Source: an uncultured Bacteroidales bacterium (lineage in GTDB: Bacteria; Bacteroidota; Bacteroidia; Bacteroidales; F082). From it: 35,637 nt of DNA. Within the stretch, counting starts at the first letter, position 1, and each line of letters opens with the position of its first letter. The stretch lies in the NCBI GenBank assembly GCA_946610645.1, contig CAMOCK010000217.1, forward strand, positions 1 to 35,637, given 5' to 3'. Both the position numbers and the translations under genes were made by a program. The notes beneath the pieces are model-generated. The model saw only the letters and a program-made list of their open reading frames with translations. It searched no databases and had not been told where the DNA came from. Positions 8,199-16,804 of this stretch are shown here, one piece after another.

Positions 8199-10217
8199 AT
8201 GAAAAAAAGCAATTTATTGAAAACCATTGCATTGGCATCGCTTTTGGTGCCGACCATGCTTTTGAACGCCCAGTCGAAACTCGACAAGGAAGTGCTGATG
8301 ACCATCGGCAACGAGAAAATCACCGTGAAGGAGTTCACCGACGTCTATTACAAGAACAACCTGAAGAGCGAGGTCATCGAGAAAAAGTCTGTCGATGACT
8401 ACCTCGACCTGTTCGTCAATTTCCGTATGAAGGTGATGGAGGCCGAAGCGCAAAAACTCGACACCTCGGCGAAGTTCCACAAAGAGCTGGCCGGCTACCG
8501 CAAGCAGTTGGCCAAGCCGTTCATGAGCAGCGACGACATCTCCGACGAATTGCTTCAAGAGGCTTATGAACGCTCGTTGAAAGACATTCGCGCTTCGCAT
8601 ATCCTCATCAGATGCGACAAGCACGCCTTGCCTTCAGACACGCTGAAGGCCTACAACAAGGCCATCGAAGTCAGAAACAAAGCCATCAAAGGCCAGGACT
8701 TTGGCGACTTGGCCGTGCGCTATTCCGACGACCCTTCGGCAAAAGACTCGCCAGCCACACAAGACATGCCCGCCCGCAAGGGCAATCGCGGCGATTTGGG
8801 CTATTTCACCGTGTTCAACATGGTGTATCCTTTCGAGACAGGTGCCTACAACACCAAGGAAGGCGAAATCTCCATGCCCGTGCGCAGCGACTTCGGATAC
8901 CATGTCATCAAGGTGCAAAGCGTGACCGAAGCCATGGGTACCGTTCAAGCCGCGCACATCTTCCTGCAATTACCCTTCGATGCCTCGGAAGAAGACGTGG
9001 CAGCCACTAAGCAGAAAGCCAACAATATCTACGACGAACTGATGGCCCAAAACGGCAAAAACTGGAACGAAGCCGTCACACAATATTCCGACGACCGTGG
9101 CACCGTGTCGCGTGGCGGTGCGTTGAGCAGCTTCACTGTGAGCCGTATCGTACCAGAGTTTATAGAAGTGTGCAAGTCGTTGAAAGAAAATGAAATAGCG
9201 AAGCCCGTGCGCACCATGTACGGCTATCACATCATCAAACTGTTGAACAAGACCGGTATCGGATCGTTCGAGAAGGAACGCAAGAGCCTCAGCGAACGCA
9301 TCGAAAAAGACATGCGCTCCAAGAAATCGGAGGAGATGGTGCTCAAGCAAATCAGGAAAGAATACAAATTCAAGGCCAACGACAAGAACATTGAGGCTTT
9401 CATGGCTACAATCGACAGTACCATTCTCAATGCTGCCTACAAACCCTCCGACAAGGCCGACATGAATGCTGTCCTGTTCACCATCGACGGCAAACCCACC
9501 AAGGCAAAAGAGTTTTCTGACTACATCACCCAAAAGCAGATGCCCCAAAAATATGTCACCCCAGGCACCTACGCTTATCAGTTGTATGAGAGCTTCTCAA
9601 ACGAAAAGATGATGGACTACGCCGACGCAAACCTTGAAAACAAATACCCCGAGTTCAAGGCAATGGTGCAGGAATACAAGGACGGCATTCTCCTCTTCGA
9701 CCTCATGGACCGCGAAGTGTGGACCAAAGCCGTGAAAGACACCACTGGCCTGAAGGAATACCACGAGCGTAATGCCGGCAAATACATGTGGAACGACCGC
9801 GTGTTGGCCACGGTAATCACGGTGGCTCGCGCCGAATCGCTGCCCAAGGTGAAGAACCTTATCGAAGCAGGAACGCCATTGGACAGCCTTAGGTCAGCCA
9901 TCAGCCGCGATTCCATCAATTTCGCCTATGTGCGCAAGGGATTCTACCAAAAAGGCGACAACCAATATGTTGACCAAACCGAGTGGAAAGAAGGCGTGAT
10001 GAACGAAATCCCCTCCACCGTCGATCAATCCACCGTCATCGTCTGCATCCGAGAGGTCCACAAACCCGAACCGAAAACATTGAAAGAAGCCAAAGGTCTC
10101 GTCACCTCCGACTACCAACTGGAACTTGAGGAAAAATGGATGGAGGTCTTGCACAAGAAATATCCTGTGAAAGTCGACGAGAAAGTTCTCGAAAAGGTTA
10201 GAAATCTTTATAAATGA
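8199..10217 (+). CDS. Periplasmic peptidyl-prolyl isomerase, two parvulin domains
   Basis: This 672-residue protein is a folding factor related to SurA/PpiD. A signal peptide (MKKSNLLKTIALASLLVPTM, then LLNAQ) is followed by a SurA-N-like helical region (~30-128). Parvulin domain 1 is at ~129-234 (IRASHILIRCD ... YSDDPSAKD ... GDLGYFTVFNMVYPFE ... FGYHVIKV), domain 2 at ~240-346 (AAHIFLQLPF ... YSDDRGTVSRGGALSSF ... YGYHIIKL). A long C-terminal helical region (~347-672) follows, with no membrane helix apparent. It overlaps the next gene by ATGA at 10214. With the following two genes it forms a three-member SurA-related set, probably serving outer-membrane protein biogenesis. Confidence 0.93.
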   Translation: MKKSNLLKTIALASLLVPTMLLNAQSKLDKEVLMTIGNEKITVKEFTDVYYKNNLKSEVIEKKSVDDYLDLFVNFRMKVMEAEAQKLDTSAKFHKELAGYRKQLAKPFMSSDDISDELLQEAYERSLKDIRASHILIRCDKHALPSDTLKAYNKAIEVRNKAIKGQDFGDLAVRYSDDPSAKDSPATQDMPARKGNRGDLGYFTVFNMVYPFETGAYNTKEGEISMPVRSDFGYHVIKVQSVTEAMGTVQAAHIFLQLPFDASEEDVAATKQKANNIYDELMAQNGKNWNEAVTQYSDDRGTVSRGGALSSFTVSRIVPEFIEVCKSLKENEIAKPVRTMYGYHIIKLLNKTGIGSFEKERKSLSERIEKDMRSKKSEEMVLKQIRKEYKFKANDKNIEAFMATIDSTILNAAYKPSDKADMNAVLFTIDGKPTKAKEFSDYITQKQMPQKYVTPGTYAYQLYESFSNEKMMDYADANLENKYPEFKAMVQEYKDGILLFDLMDREVWTKAVKDTTGLKEYHERNAGKYMWNDRVLATVITVARAESLPKVKNLIEAGTPLDSLRSAISRDSINFAYVRKGFYQKGDNQYVDQTEWKEGVMNEIPSTVDQSTVIVCIREVHKPEPKTLKEAKGLVTSDYQLELEEKWMEVLHKKYPVKVDEKVLEKVRNLYK

Positions 10218-11089
10218 ACAGATTAGCGATTCTTATCGGCTGTTTGTTGCTACTTCAAGGTTGCGACTTCTTCGAAAAGAAATCGAAAGAGGTGGTAGTG
10301 GCCGAGTGTTACGGCAAGTACCTCTATGCCTCCGACTTGAAAGGGATTGTGCCTGAAAACACGGCCACTTTGGATAGCATACAACGCATAAACTCCTACA
10401 TAGACTCGTGGATTCATCGACAAGTGATGCTCCATCAAGCCGAGACCAACTTGAGCACCGATGAACTCAACATGGAAAAACAACTGGAGGAATACCGCAA
10501 CTCGCTCGTACTCTATGCCTACGAAACACAACTCATCAAGCAGAAACTCGACACCGTCGTCGGAGACGACGAAATCACCGAGTTTTACGAGCAAAACAAG
10601 GAAGATTTCCAACTGCGCACCACGATGGTCAGGGTGGCCTACGTCATACTGAAAGGCGACTGCAAGCAAAAAGCGGCTTTTGAGAAGCTGATGAACGACC
10701 CGGACACGCTGATGTTGCAACACCTCGACGTGTTGGCCATGTACTATGCCGAAAAGAGTTTCCTCGACGTGGACCAATGGATTCGCCTGGACGAACTGAC
10801 GAACATCATCCCCATAGAGATTCTCAACGTCGAGAAATTCTTGAAGAAAAACAAGTACGTCCGACTTGATTCCGACGATTATGTCTATATGGTGCGTTTT
10901 GAAGACTACCTGCTGGAAAAAAGCATTTCGCCCCTCGAGATGCAATATGCCAATATACGCAGCGTTATCCTTACGCACCGCAAAAAGGCTCTCCTCGATC
11001 GCATGAGGGAAGCCGTTTATGAAAAAGCGAAAAAAGACCATGCGTTCGAAAAATACATGGGAACGCCAGTCATTGAAAGCAACAATTAA
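10214..11089 (+). CDS. SurA-N-like lipoprotein without a parvulin domain
   Basis: This 291-residue lipoprotein has lipobox LLQGC with Cys17 as the modified residue. Segments such as SYIDSWIHRQVMLHQAETNL and DDEITEFYEQNKEDFQLR resemble the helical N-terminal substrate-binding region of SurA/PpiD proteins. The parvulin signatures (SHIL, GGxLG, FGYHII) are absent, so it is likely a chaperone-like relative rather than an isomerase. It starts inside the stop of the previous isomerase (ATGA) and is followed 12 bases later by the SurA-type gene. It was probably produced by duplication and loss of the catalytic domain. The assignment rests on pattern and neighbourhood. Confidence 0.8.
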   Translation: MNRLAILIGCLLLLQGCDFFEKKSKEVVVAECYGKYLYASDLKGIVPENTATLDSIQRINSYIDSWIHRQVMLHQAETNLSTDELNMEKQLEEYRNSLVLYAYETQLIKQKLDTVVGDDEITEFYEQNKEDFQLRTTMVRVAYVILKGDCKQKAAFEKLMNDPDTLMLQHLDVLAMYYAEKSFLDVDQWIRLDELTNIIPIEILNVEKFLKKNKYVRLDSDDYVYMVRFEDYLLEKSISPLEMQYANIRSVILTHRKKALLDRMREAVYEKAKKDHAFEKYMGTPVIESNN

Positions 11090-11101
11090 ACAAGATGAAA
11101 A

Positions 11102-12484
11102 ATGAAACGTAATTATTTGGTTATAAGTGCTTTGCTTCTTGCTCTCCCGATGTTTGCACAGAACCGTCAGCCCCAAGTGATCGACAAGGTGGTGGCAGTG
11201 GTCGGCAAAAACATCATTCTGCAATCGGATGTGGAAAACCAGTACATCCAGATGCGGCTTCAAGGTGGCGCTTCGGGCACTGGCCAATCCATGCGATGCG
11301 AGATCCTGGAAGAGCTCCTGCTTCAGAAACTGATGCTCAACCAAGCGGAAATGGATAGCGTGACCGTGACCGACGAGCGAGTGGAAGCCGAACTCGACAG
11401 CAAGATACGCTACTTCATCGCCCGTATCGGGTCGCAAGAAAAACTGGAAGAATATTTCAACAAAACCATCACCGAAATCAAGGATGAGGTGCGCCGCGCC
11501 GCCAAAGACCAATTGCTTCAAGAAGAAGTGCAGAGGAAAATCATGGAAAACGTGGTGGTGACACCCAACGAAGTGAAACGGCTTTACCGCGACTTGCCAC
11601 AAGACAGCATCCCGATGGTGGAACCACAATACGAAATCGTGCAAATCGTGAAAAGGCCTCCTGTCAGCATCGACGAGAAATTGCAGGTGAAAGACCGGCT
11701 CTACCAAATCCGCAAGCGTATCCTCGAGGGCGAAAGCTCTTTCTCGACAATGGCAGTGCTCTATTCCGAAGACCCAGGTTCGGCCTCGAAAGGGGGCGAG
11801 TTGGGCTTGACAGGCAAAGGCGAGTGGGCTTCGGAGTTTGAGGCAGTGGCCTTCAATCTCCGTGATGGCGAAATCTCCGACGTGGTGGAAACAGAGTTCG
11901 GATTCCACATCATCCAACTCATAGAAAAACGCGACAACATGGTCAATTGCCGACACATTTTGCTCAAGACTAAAGTCTCTATCGAAGCCCTCGAAAAAGC
12001 TCGAAACGAGCTGGATTCGGTGGCTCAGCTTATACGAAACGGCGACTTGAGCTTTGAACAGGCTTGCCTGAAAGTCAGCGACGACGATTCTAAAAGCAAC
12101 GGCGGATACATCACCAATATGGCCACTGGAGCCAAACGTCTGAGCACCAGAGAAATGCAGGAACTTGAGTCCTATTTTCCCGAATACAAGAACTTAGGAT
12201 TCGTCATCACCCGCCTGGACGAAGACGAGGTAAGCGACCCATTGCCCATGACGACCAACGAGAACAAAGACGCATTCCGTATCGTGATGGTGAAGAAAAG
12301 AATAGACGCACACAAGGCCAACCTCAAAGACGACTACAATCTCATCCAAGGATGGGCCTTGAACAAGAAGAAACAGCAAACCATCGTCAAATGGGTGGCC
12401 AGCAAGGCAGGAAAGGCTTTCATCCGCATCGACGAAAACTTTGCCGACTGCAACTTTTATTACAATTGGAACATTCAAAAATGA
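11102..12484 (+). CDS. surA: SurA-type periplasmic peptidyl-prolyl isomerase
   Basis: This 460-residue protein has a signal peptide (MKRNYLVISALLLALPMFAQ) and then the SurA N-terminal domain opening VIDKVVAVVGKNIILQSDVE, which is diagnostic of SurA. Parvulin domain 1 is at ~177-277 (YSEDPGSASKGGELGLTGKG, FGFHIIQLIEKR); a more divergent domain 2 is at ~280-387 (NCRHILLKTK, SNGGYI). SurA escorts unfolded outer-membrane proteins across the periplasm to the BAM machinery. The C-terminal tail (NKKKQQTIVKWVASKAGKAF) is the usual SurA end. Its stop overlaps the moxR start as ATGA. An out-of-frame ATG at 11095 opens a five-codon reading frame that ends before this gene gets under way. Confidence 0.92.
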   Translation: MKRNYLVISALLLALPMFAQNRQPQVIDKVVAVVGKNIILQSDVENQYIQMRLQGGASGTGQSMRCEILEELLLQKLMLNQAEMDSVTVTDERVEAELDSKIRYFIARIGSQEKLEEYFNKTITEIKDEVRRAAKDQLLQEEVQRKIMENVVVTPNEVKRLYRDLPQDSIPMVEPQYEIVQIVKRPPVSIDEKLQVKDRLYQIRKRILEGESSFSTMAVLYSEDPGSASKGGELGLTGKGEWASEFEAVAFNLRDGEISDVVETEFGFHIIQLIEKRDNMVNCRHILLKTKVSIEALEKARNELDSVAQLIRNGDLSFEQACLKVSDDDSKSNGGYITNMATGAKRLSTREMQELESYFPEYKNLGFVITRLDEDEVSDPLPMTTNENKDAFRIVMVKKRIDAHKANLKDDYNLIQGWALNKKKQQTIVKWVASKAGKAFIRIDENFADCNFYYNWNIQK

Positions 12485-13449
12485 CAAATTTGTATAACTC
12501 CGACATCGACGGCGCCAAGGCCTTAGTCGAGAAATATGAGACACTCCGCGATGAGACCGCCAAGGTCATCGTGGGACAAAATGACATTATCCACGACACG
12601 ATCCTTTCAGTTTTTTGTCAAGGCCATGTGCTTCTGGTTGGCGTTCCGGGTTTGGCCAAAACACTGTTGGTGAACACTATAGGAAAGGCCTTGGGCCTGA
12701 CGTTCAGCCGCATACAGTTCACTCCCGACCTGATGCCTTCCGACATCGTTGGCACCGAGATCTTGGACGAGTCGCGACAATTCAAGTTCATCAAGGGACC
12801 GGTTTTCGCCAACATCGTCCTTGCCGACGAAATCAACCGCACGCCTCCCAAAACGCAAGCCGCATTGCTTGAGGCCATGCAGGAAAAGCGTATCACCGTT
12901 TCGGGAAAGACCTATAAGTTGCAGGAACCGTTTTTTGTGCTGGCCACGCAAAACCCTATTGAGCAGGAAGGCACCTATCCATTGCCGGAAGCCCAACTTG
13001 ACCGCTTCATGTTCAATCTCATGCTCGACTATCCTACCTATGAGGAGGAAATAGACATCGTGAAGAATACGACAGTGGGTAAGGAAGTGGAAGTGAATGC
13101 CGTTCTCTCTCCAGAGGAAATCATTTATTTCCAGCAACTTGTGCGTCGTGTGCCCGTGCCCGACAACGTTTATGAATACGCAGTGAACCTGGTCGCAAAA
13201 ACCCGGCCTCACACCGAGAAAGCCCACGAATGGACCAACCGCTACCTCAGTTGGGGTGCCGGCCCGCGTGCATCGCAATACTTGGTTATCGGTGCCAAAG
13301 CCAATGCCTTGCTGTCAGGCAAGTATTCTCCCGACATCGAAGATGTGCAACGCGTGGCTGTCCCGATTCTGCGTCACCGTATCATCCGTAATTATACGGC
13401 TGAGGCGGAAGGCGTTGGTATCGAGACGATTATCAAGGCATTACAATAA
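12481..13449 (+). CDS. MoxR-family AAA+ ATPase
   Basis: This 322-residue cytoplasmic AAA+ protein is of normal length for the family. It has the MoxR-type Walker A GVPGLAKT (residues 54-61), Walker B LADEINR, the TPPKTQAALLEAMQE helix, sensor-1-like LATQNPIEQEGTYPLPEAQLDRF, and a C-terminal lid ending in an AEAEGVGIETIIKAL helix. ATG 12481 is chosen because it overlaps the surA stop as ATGA; the in-frame upstream extension would overlap surA with non-conserved residues. MoxR proteins act as chaperone-like ATPases, usually beside DUF58/von Willebrand A genes. Here none follow and a hairpin closes the operon, so the partner is unknown. The link to SurA suggests an envelope role (inference). Confidence 0.93.
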   Translation: MTNLYNSDIDGAKALVEKYETLRDETAKVIVGQNDIIHDTILSVFCQGHVLLVGVPGLAKTLLVNTIGKALGLTFSRIQFTPDLMPSDIVGTEILDESRQFKFIKGPVFANIVLADEINRTPPKTQAALLEAMQEKRITVSGKTYKLQEPFFVLATQNPIEQEGTYPLPEAQLDRFMFNLMLDYPTYEEEIDIVKNTTVGKEVEVNAVLSPEEIIYFQQLVRRVPVPDNVYEYAVNLVAKTRPHTEKAHEWTNRYLSWGAGPRASQYLVIGAKANALLSGKYSPDIEDVQRVAVPILRHRIIRNYTAEAEGVGIETIIKALQ

Positions 13450-13475
13450 GAGCGACCCCTTTCGCGAGTCGCTCT
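13449..13475 (+). terminator. Hairpin between convergent moxR and HerA-like genes
   Basis: AGAGCGAC (13449-13456) pairs with GTCGCTCT (13468-13475), starting on the last base of the moxR stop codon. The loop is 11 bases. No strong T-run follows on either strand, so termination may be weak; it lies in the 47-base gap between convergent genes. Confidence 0.5.
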
Positions 13476-13496
13476 CTTGAAGACTTTTCGACCAAC

Positions 13497-15020
13497 TTAT
13501 CTTTTCTTGAAAATGCCGCCCAAAATCGAGCGGACAATTTGGTTGCCGAGGTTGCGGCCTATGGTCGAGGCCGTTGTGTTGAGCGTCTTTTCGAGCGCTT
13601 TGGCTCCCGCCGATTTCTTTTTCCTCGTGGTCGTCGATCTTGAAGATGTCGTTCTCGCCCATTCTTTCTCCTTGGCTTCCTTGGCCTTGCGCTTTTCTTC
13701 CTCTTCGGCTTCTTTCTGGAGGCGTTTTTCCTCTTGCTTTTGCTGCTCGACGAGCATCTCGTAGGCGCTCTCGCGGTCGAAGCTCTTGTCATACACGCCG
13801 TAGATGCGCGATTTGCGAATCAATTCGCTGCGCTGGTCGTCGGTGATGGCCCCGATTTGGCTGAGCGGGAAGAGGATCTTGGCGCGTTCCACGATGCAAG
13901 GGGCACCTTTTTCGTCCAAGAAGGAGACCAAGGCTTCGCCCGTGCCGAGTTCTAGGATAGCGGCTTCGGTATTGAAGTTGGCGTTGGCGCGGAAGGTTTG
14001 CGCGGCGGCTTTCACGGCCTTTTGCTCTTTGGGAGTGTAGGCGCGAAGCCCGTGCAAAACGCGGTTGCCCAATTGCCCGGCTATGGCTTCAGGAATGTCG
14101 TCGGGGCTTTGGGGGACGAAATAGACGCCCACGCCCTTCGAGCGCACGAGGCGGATGACCTGCTCAATCTTATCGACCAAGGCTTTCGAGGTATCCTTGA
14201 AGAGCATGTGAGCCTCGTCGAAGAAGAAGATGAGCTTGGGCAGGGGCAGGTCGCCGACTTCGGGCAATTGGGTGTAGAGTTCGCTCAACAGCCACAGCAG
14301 GAATGTGGAATAAAGCTTCGGGTTGAGCATCAGCTTGTCGGCGGCCAACACGTTCATCACGCCGCGTCCGCCCTCAGTTTGGAGGAAGTCGAACACGTTG
14401 AACGAAGGCTCGCCGAAGAAGAGGTCGGCGCCCTCGGCTTCCAAGGCCAGCAGCGCGCGTTGGATGGCACCCACGCTCACCGAGGTGATGGTGCCGTAGG
14501 TGGTGGTGAACTCTTTGGCGTTCTTGGCCACATAGTCGAGCATGAGGCGCAAGTCCTTCATGTCGATCAGGAGCAAGCCACGGTCGTCGGCAATCTTGAA
14601 GACGATGTTGAGGATGCCGGTCTGGGTCTCGTTGAGGCAGAGCAGGCGCGACAGCAGTTGCGGCCCCATGTCGGAGATGGTGGCGCGAAGTGGATGGCCT
14701 TGCTCGCCATAAACGTCGAAGAAGCGCGTCGGGCACCCGTGGAAATTCGGGTTCTCGATGCCGAACTCCGGACAGCGTTTCTCGATGAAACCGCTCATCT
14801 TTCCGGCTTGGCTGATTCCCGAAAGGTCGCCTTTCATGTCGGCCATGAAGCAGGGCACGCCCGCCTGACTGAAGGTTTCGGCCAACACTTGCAGGGTGAC
14901 GGTCTTACCCGTTCCCGTGGCTCCGGCAATCAAGCCGTGGCGGGTGGCCATTTTACCAACCATATAAATCGGTCCGTTGTCGCAATGCGCGATGTAGAGT
15001 TGTTGGTTTTCTGTGTACAT
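13497..15020 (-). CDS. HerA-like ATPase (DUF853 family)
   Basis: This 507-residue protein has Walker A GATGTGKT at residues 33-40 in the context RHGLIAGATGTGKTVTLQVL, and MKGDLSGISQAGK shortly after. Walker B is LIFFFDEAHMLF, followed by an RLVRSKGVGVYFVPQSPDDIPEAI sensor-type segment. This is the HerA/FtsK-type P-loop core of the DUF853 proteins. The C-terminal 100 residues are a highly charged Glu/Lys coiled coil and then a basic tail ending LGGIFKKR. The family is often annotated as a helicase or DNA-pumping ATPase, but its real substrate is poorly known. It lies 39 bases after trmB and probably is the last gene of the minus-strand run from the deoxynucleoside kinase. Confidence 0.88.
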   Translation of the reverse strand: MYTENQQLYIAHCDNGPIYMVGKMATRHGLIAGATGTGKTVTLQVLAETFSQAGVPCFMADMKGDLSGISQAGKMSGFIEKRCPEFGIENPNFHGCPTRFFDVYGEQGHPLRATISDMGPQLLSRLLCLNETQTGILNIVFKIADDRGLLLIDMKDLRLMLDYVAKNAKEFTTTYGTITSVSVGAIQRALLALEAEGADLFFGEPSFNVFDFLQTEGGRGVMNVLAADKLMLNPKLYSTFLLWLLSELYTQLPEVGDLPLPKLIFFFDEAHMLFKDTSKALVDKIEQVIRLVRSKGVGVYFVPQSPDDIPEAIAGQLGNRVLHGLRAYTPKEQKAVKAAAQTFRANANFNTEAAILELGTGEALVSFLDEKGAPCIVERAKILFPLSQIGAITDDQRSELIRKSRIYGVYDKSFDRESAYEMLVEQQKQEEKRLQKEAEEEEKRKAKEAKEKEWARTTSSRSTTTRKKKSAGAKALEKTLNTTASTIGRNLGNQIVRSILGGIFKKR

Positions 15021-15059
15021 ATTGTTTAATTTAAAATTTCAGGTTTCAAAGTTCAAGAT

Positions 15060-15743
15060 TTAAGGGTTTATCTTGAATCGGATGTATTTGATGGTCAAAC
15101 CTTGGTCGAGCCACATCTGTTCGTAGAAGGTGCGGATGGTCTTCACTTCGAGGTTGTCGTCGTTTGCGTAGAGGTCATCAGTGGCATAAAGCAGCGGAAG
15201 CCCCTGTTTCTCGATCACTTCATGCAATGTAAACTCATACATGATGGGGCTGTCGGTCTTGAGGTTGAGGATGCCGTCTGTTCGGACGATTTTGCGGTAA
15301 CGCTCCAAGAATGCCGATGAAGTGAGGCGGTGCCTCGCGTTGCGTGCGCCTTCTCCTGGATGCGGGTCAGGGAAGGTGACCCAGATTTCGGACACTTCGT
15401 CTTTGGCAAAGAAATGTTCGATCTGGTCGATGCGGGCACGCAGGAAAGCCACGTTTTTCAGGCCTTCCTCGTTGCTTTGCTTCAGTCCGCGCCAGATGCG
15501 CGCGCCTTTGATATCGACACCTATATAATTAATGTCGCGATGCGCGCGAGCCAAGCCCACGGTATATTCGCCCTTGCCGCAGCCCAGTTCGAGCACGATG
15601 GGATTGTTGTTGTGGAAAAACGCCTCGTGCCACTTGCCTTGCAGCGGAAAACCCTCGTTCATAATGCGCTCGTAGCTGTATTCGAACAAGTTAGGGAAGG
15701 TCTTGTTCTCCGCGAAACGTTCTAATTTGTTCTTTTTTGACAT
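15060..15743 (-). CDS. trmB: tRNA (guanine-N7-)-methyltransferase
   Basis: This 227-residue enzyme uses S-adenosylmethionine to methylate G46 in tRNA variable loops. The motif VLELGCGKGEYTVGLA is the SAM-binding motif I; NYIGVDIKGARIWRG is the next strand/helix; TFPDPHPGEGARNARHRLT corresponds to the family's FPDPWPK..H.KRRL motif, here with a slightly longer and altered linker. TDSPIMYEF and TIKYIRFKI match the C-terminal substrate region. The start at 15743 (MSKKNKLERFAENKTFPN) is typical of the family in this phylum. It begins 11 bases past the stop of the HU-SPOR gene, so it belongs to the same operon. Confidence 0.95.
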   Translation of the reverse strand: MSKKNKLERFAENKTFPNLFEYSYERIMNEGFPLQGKWHEAFFHNNNPIVLELGCGKGEYTVGLARAHRDINYIGVDIKGARIWRGLKQSNEEGLKNVAFLRARIDQIEHFFAKDEVSEIWVTFPDPHPGEGARNARHRLTSSAFLERYRKIVRTDGILNLKTDSPIMYEFTLHEVIEKQGLPLLYATDDLYANDDNLEVKTIRTFYEQMWLDQGLTIKYIRFKINP

Positions 15744-15754
15744 AGTTCATACAG

Positions 15755-16804
15755 TTATTTCAATATCCACGCCTTGTTGTCGCCTTTGGTCCTGATTTCG
15801 CGCAGTGCGGTCGTGGCTTCCTCGTCAGTGGCATAACGCCCGAAGGCCACAAACCACTTGCTGCCGCGTTTCTCCACGAAGGCTTGACTATATCCTTTGT
15901 CTTTCAATGTGTTAGCCATACGTTGCGCGTTCTCTTCTTGCGCAAAACATCCAGCGATAATACGAATCTTTGCTTCGGGTTCCGCTGGCTCAGATGCTTG
16001 CACAACCTCAACTTTCTGTTCCTCTTCAGGAGCCATGCTTGTTGTGTCTATGGCTTTTGTTGTCGTGTCAAGTGGTTGGTTCTCAGTTTTTTCTACTTCC
16101 CATGTCTTGACAAAGCTTGGGTATGTGACGGTCCAAGGCTCGATTTCGACGGGTTTTTCCGTGTGCGCTTTTTTAAGGTTGAGATCGACAATCTTGAAGT
16201 AGTGCAAAGCGTATCCGATTCCGGCCAGAACCAGCAGGGCCAACAAAACCCAAAGCCATGCATGGTGCTTGTCATGGCGTTCATCATCCTCATGAACAGC
16301 TTTTTCATCGACGGTCATCCGCGTGTTCTTGTCTTTATGCTGCTGCTCGATTTCCGACTTGATTTCGGCTTTCGATTTTGATTGCATGATAGGGGTAGGG
16401 GTGAAGTCGCACAATCCGAAGGCATCGGCGTTGTAATTGACATGCTCGTCTTGTTGGAAATTAATGTCGTTGTGCCAATCGAAAGAAAGCGTTCCGATCC
16501 GATTCAACGTCACCTTTTTGCCTGCTTTCATGCTGTTGAAGCAGTCTGAGACAAACATTACCAAAAGGCGTCGCGCTTCGTCTTCAGGTATGTTGTTCTT
16601 TTCTGCCATATAATTGGTTACCAAATCGTTGTCCTCGCGCATTTTGTTGTTGAATTCGATTTGGCAGGATGGCATTGTGAAATAATTGGCCACGGGATTG
16701 ACCTGTGCCGAAACTGGCTTTTTGACGAAAGCACCCAAGCCCGGCACCACAACGGTGTCGCGAACGAACAAAAGGTCTGATATGGCTTCAGCAATAGAAA
16801 TCAT
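15755..16804 (-). CDS. HU-CCDC81-like / SPOR domain membrane protein
   Basis: This 349-residue protein has an unusual domain order. Residues ~1-60 and ~62-135 look like the tandem HU-related DNA-binding folds described for Bacteroidota (first with VVPGLGAFVKKPVSA, second with KAGKKVTLNRIGTLSFDW). A charged linker follows, one transmembrane helix at ~182-203 (HAWLWVLLALLVLAGIGYAL), a Pro/Glu-rich periplasmic stalk, and a C-terminal SPOR domain at ~278-348 (IRIIAGCFAQEENAQRMANTL ... WFVAFGRYATDEEA). SPOR domains bind denuded peptidoglycan at division sites. It overlaps the kdsB stop by ATGA. The family is known; a role tethering nucleoid to septal wall is an attractive inference. Confidence 0.88.
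   Translation of the reverse strand: MISIAEAISDLLFVRDTVVVPGLGAFVKKPVSAQVNPVANYFTMPSCQIEFNNKMREDNDLVTNYMAEKNNIPEDEARRLLVMFVSDCFNSMKAGKKVTLNRIGTLSFDWHNDINFQQDEHVNYNADAFGLCDFTPTPIMQSKSKAEIKSEIEQQHKDKNTRMTVDEKAVHEDDERHDKHHAWLWVLLALLVLAGIGYALHYFKIVDLNLKKAHTEKPVEIEPWTVTYPSFVKTWEVEKTENQPLDTTTKAIDTTSMAPEEEQKVEVVQASEPAEPEAKIRIIAGCFAQEENAQRMANTLKDKGYSQAFVEKRGSKWFVAFGRYATDEEATTALREIRTKGDNKAWILK

Noticed and set aside
10250-11956. Long antisense open frame (568 codons) across the lipoprotein and surA
   Set aside because: It spans two clear plus-strand genes, has no family motif and arises from the reverse of their codon pattern.
12352-12480. 43-residue extension of MoxR into surA
   Set aside because: The residues are a frame-shifted reading of the surA tail; ATG 12481 overlaps the surA stop and gives the normal length.
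13998-15029. Plus-strand open frame opposite the HerA-like gene
   Set aside because: The minus-strand protein has Walker A and B motifs and a normal start; the plus-strand translation has no recognisable domain.
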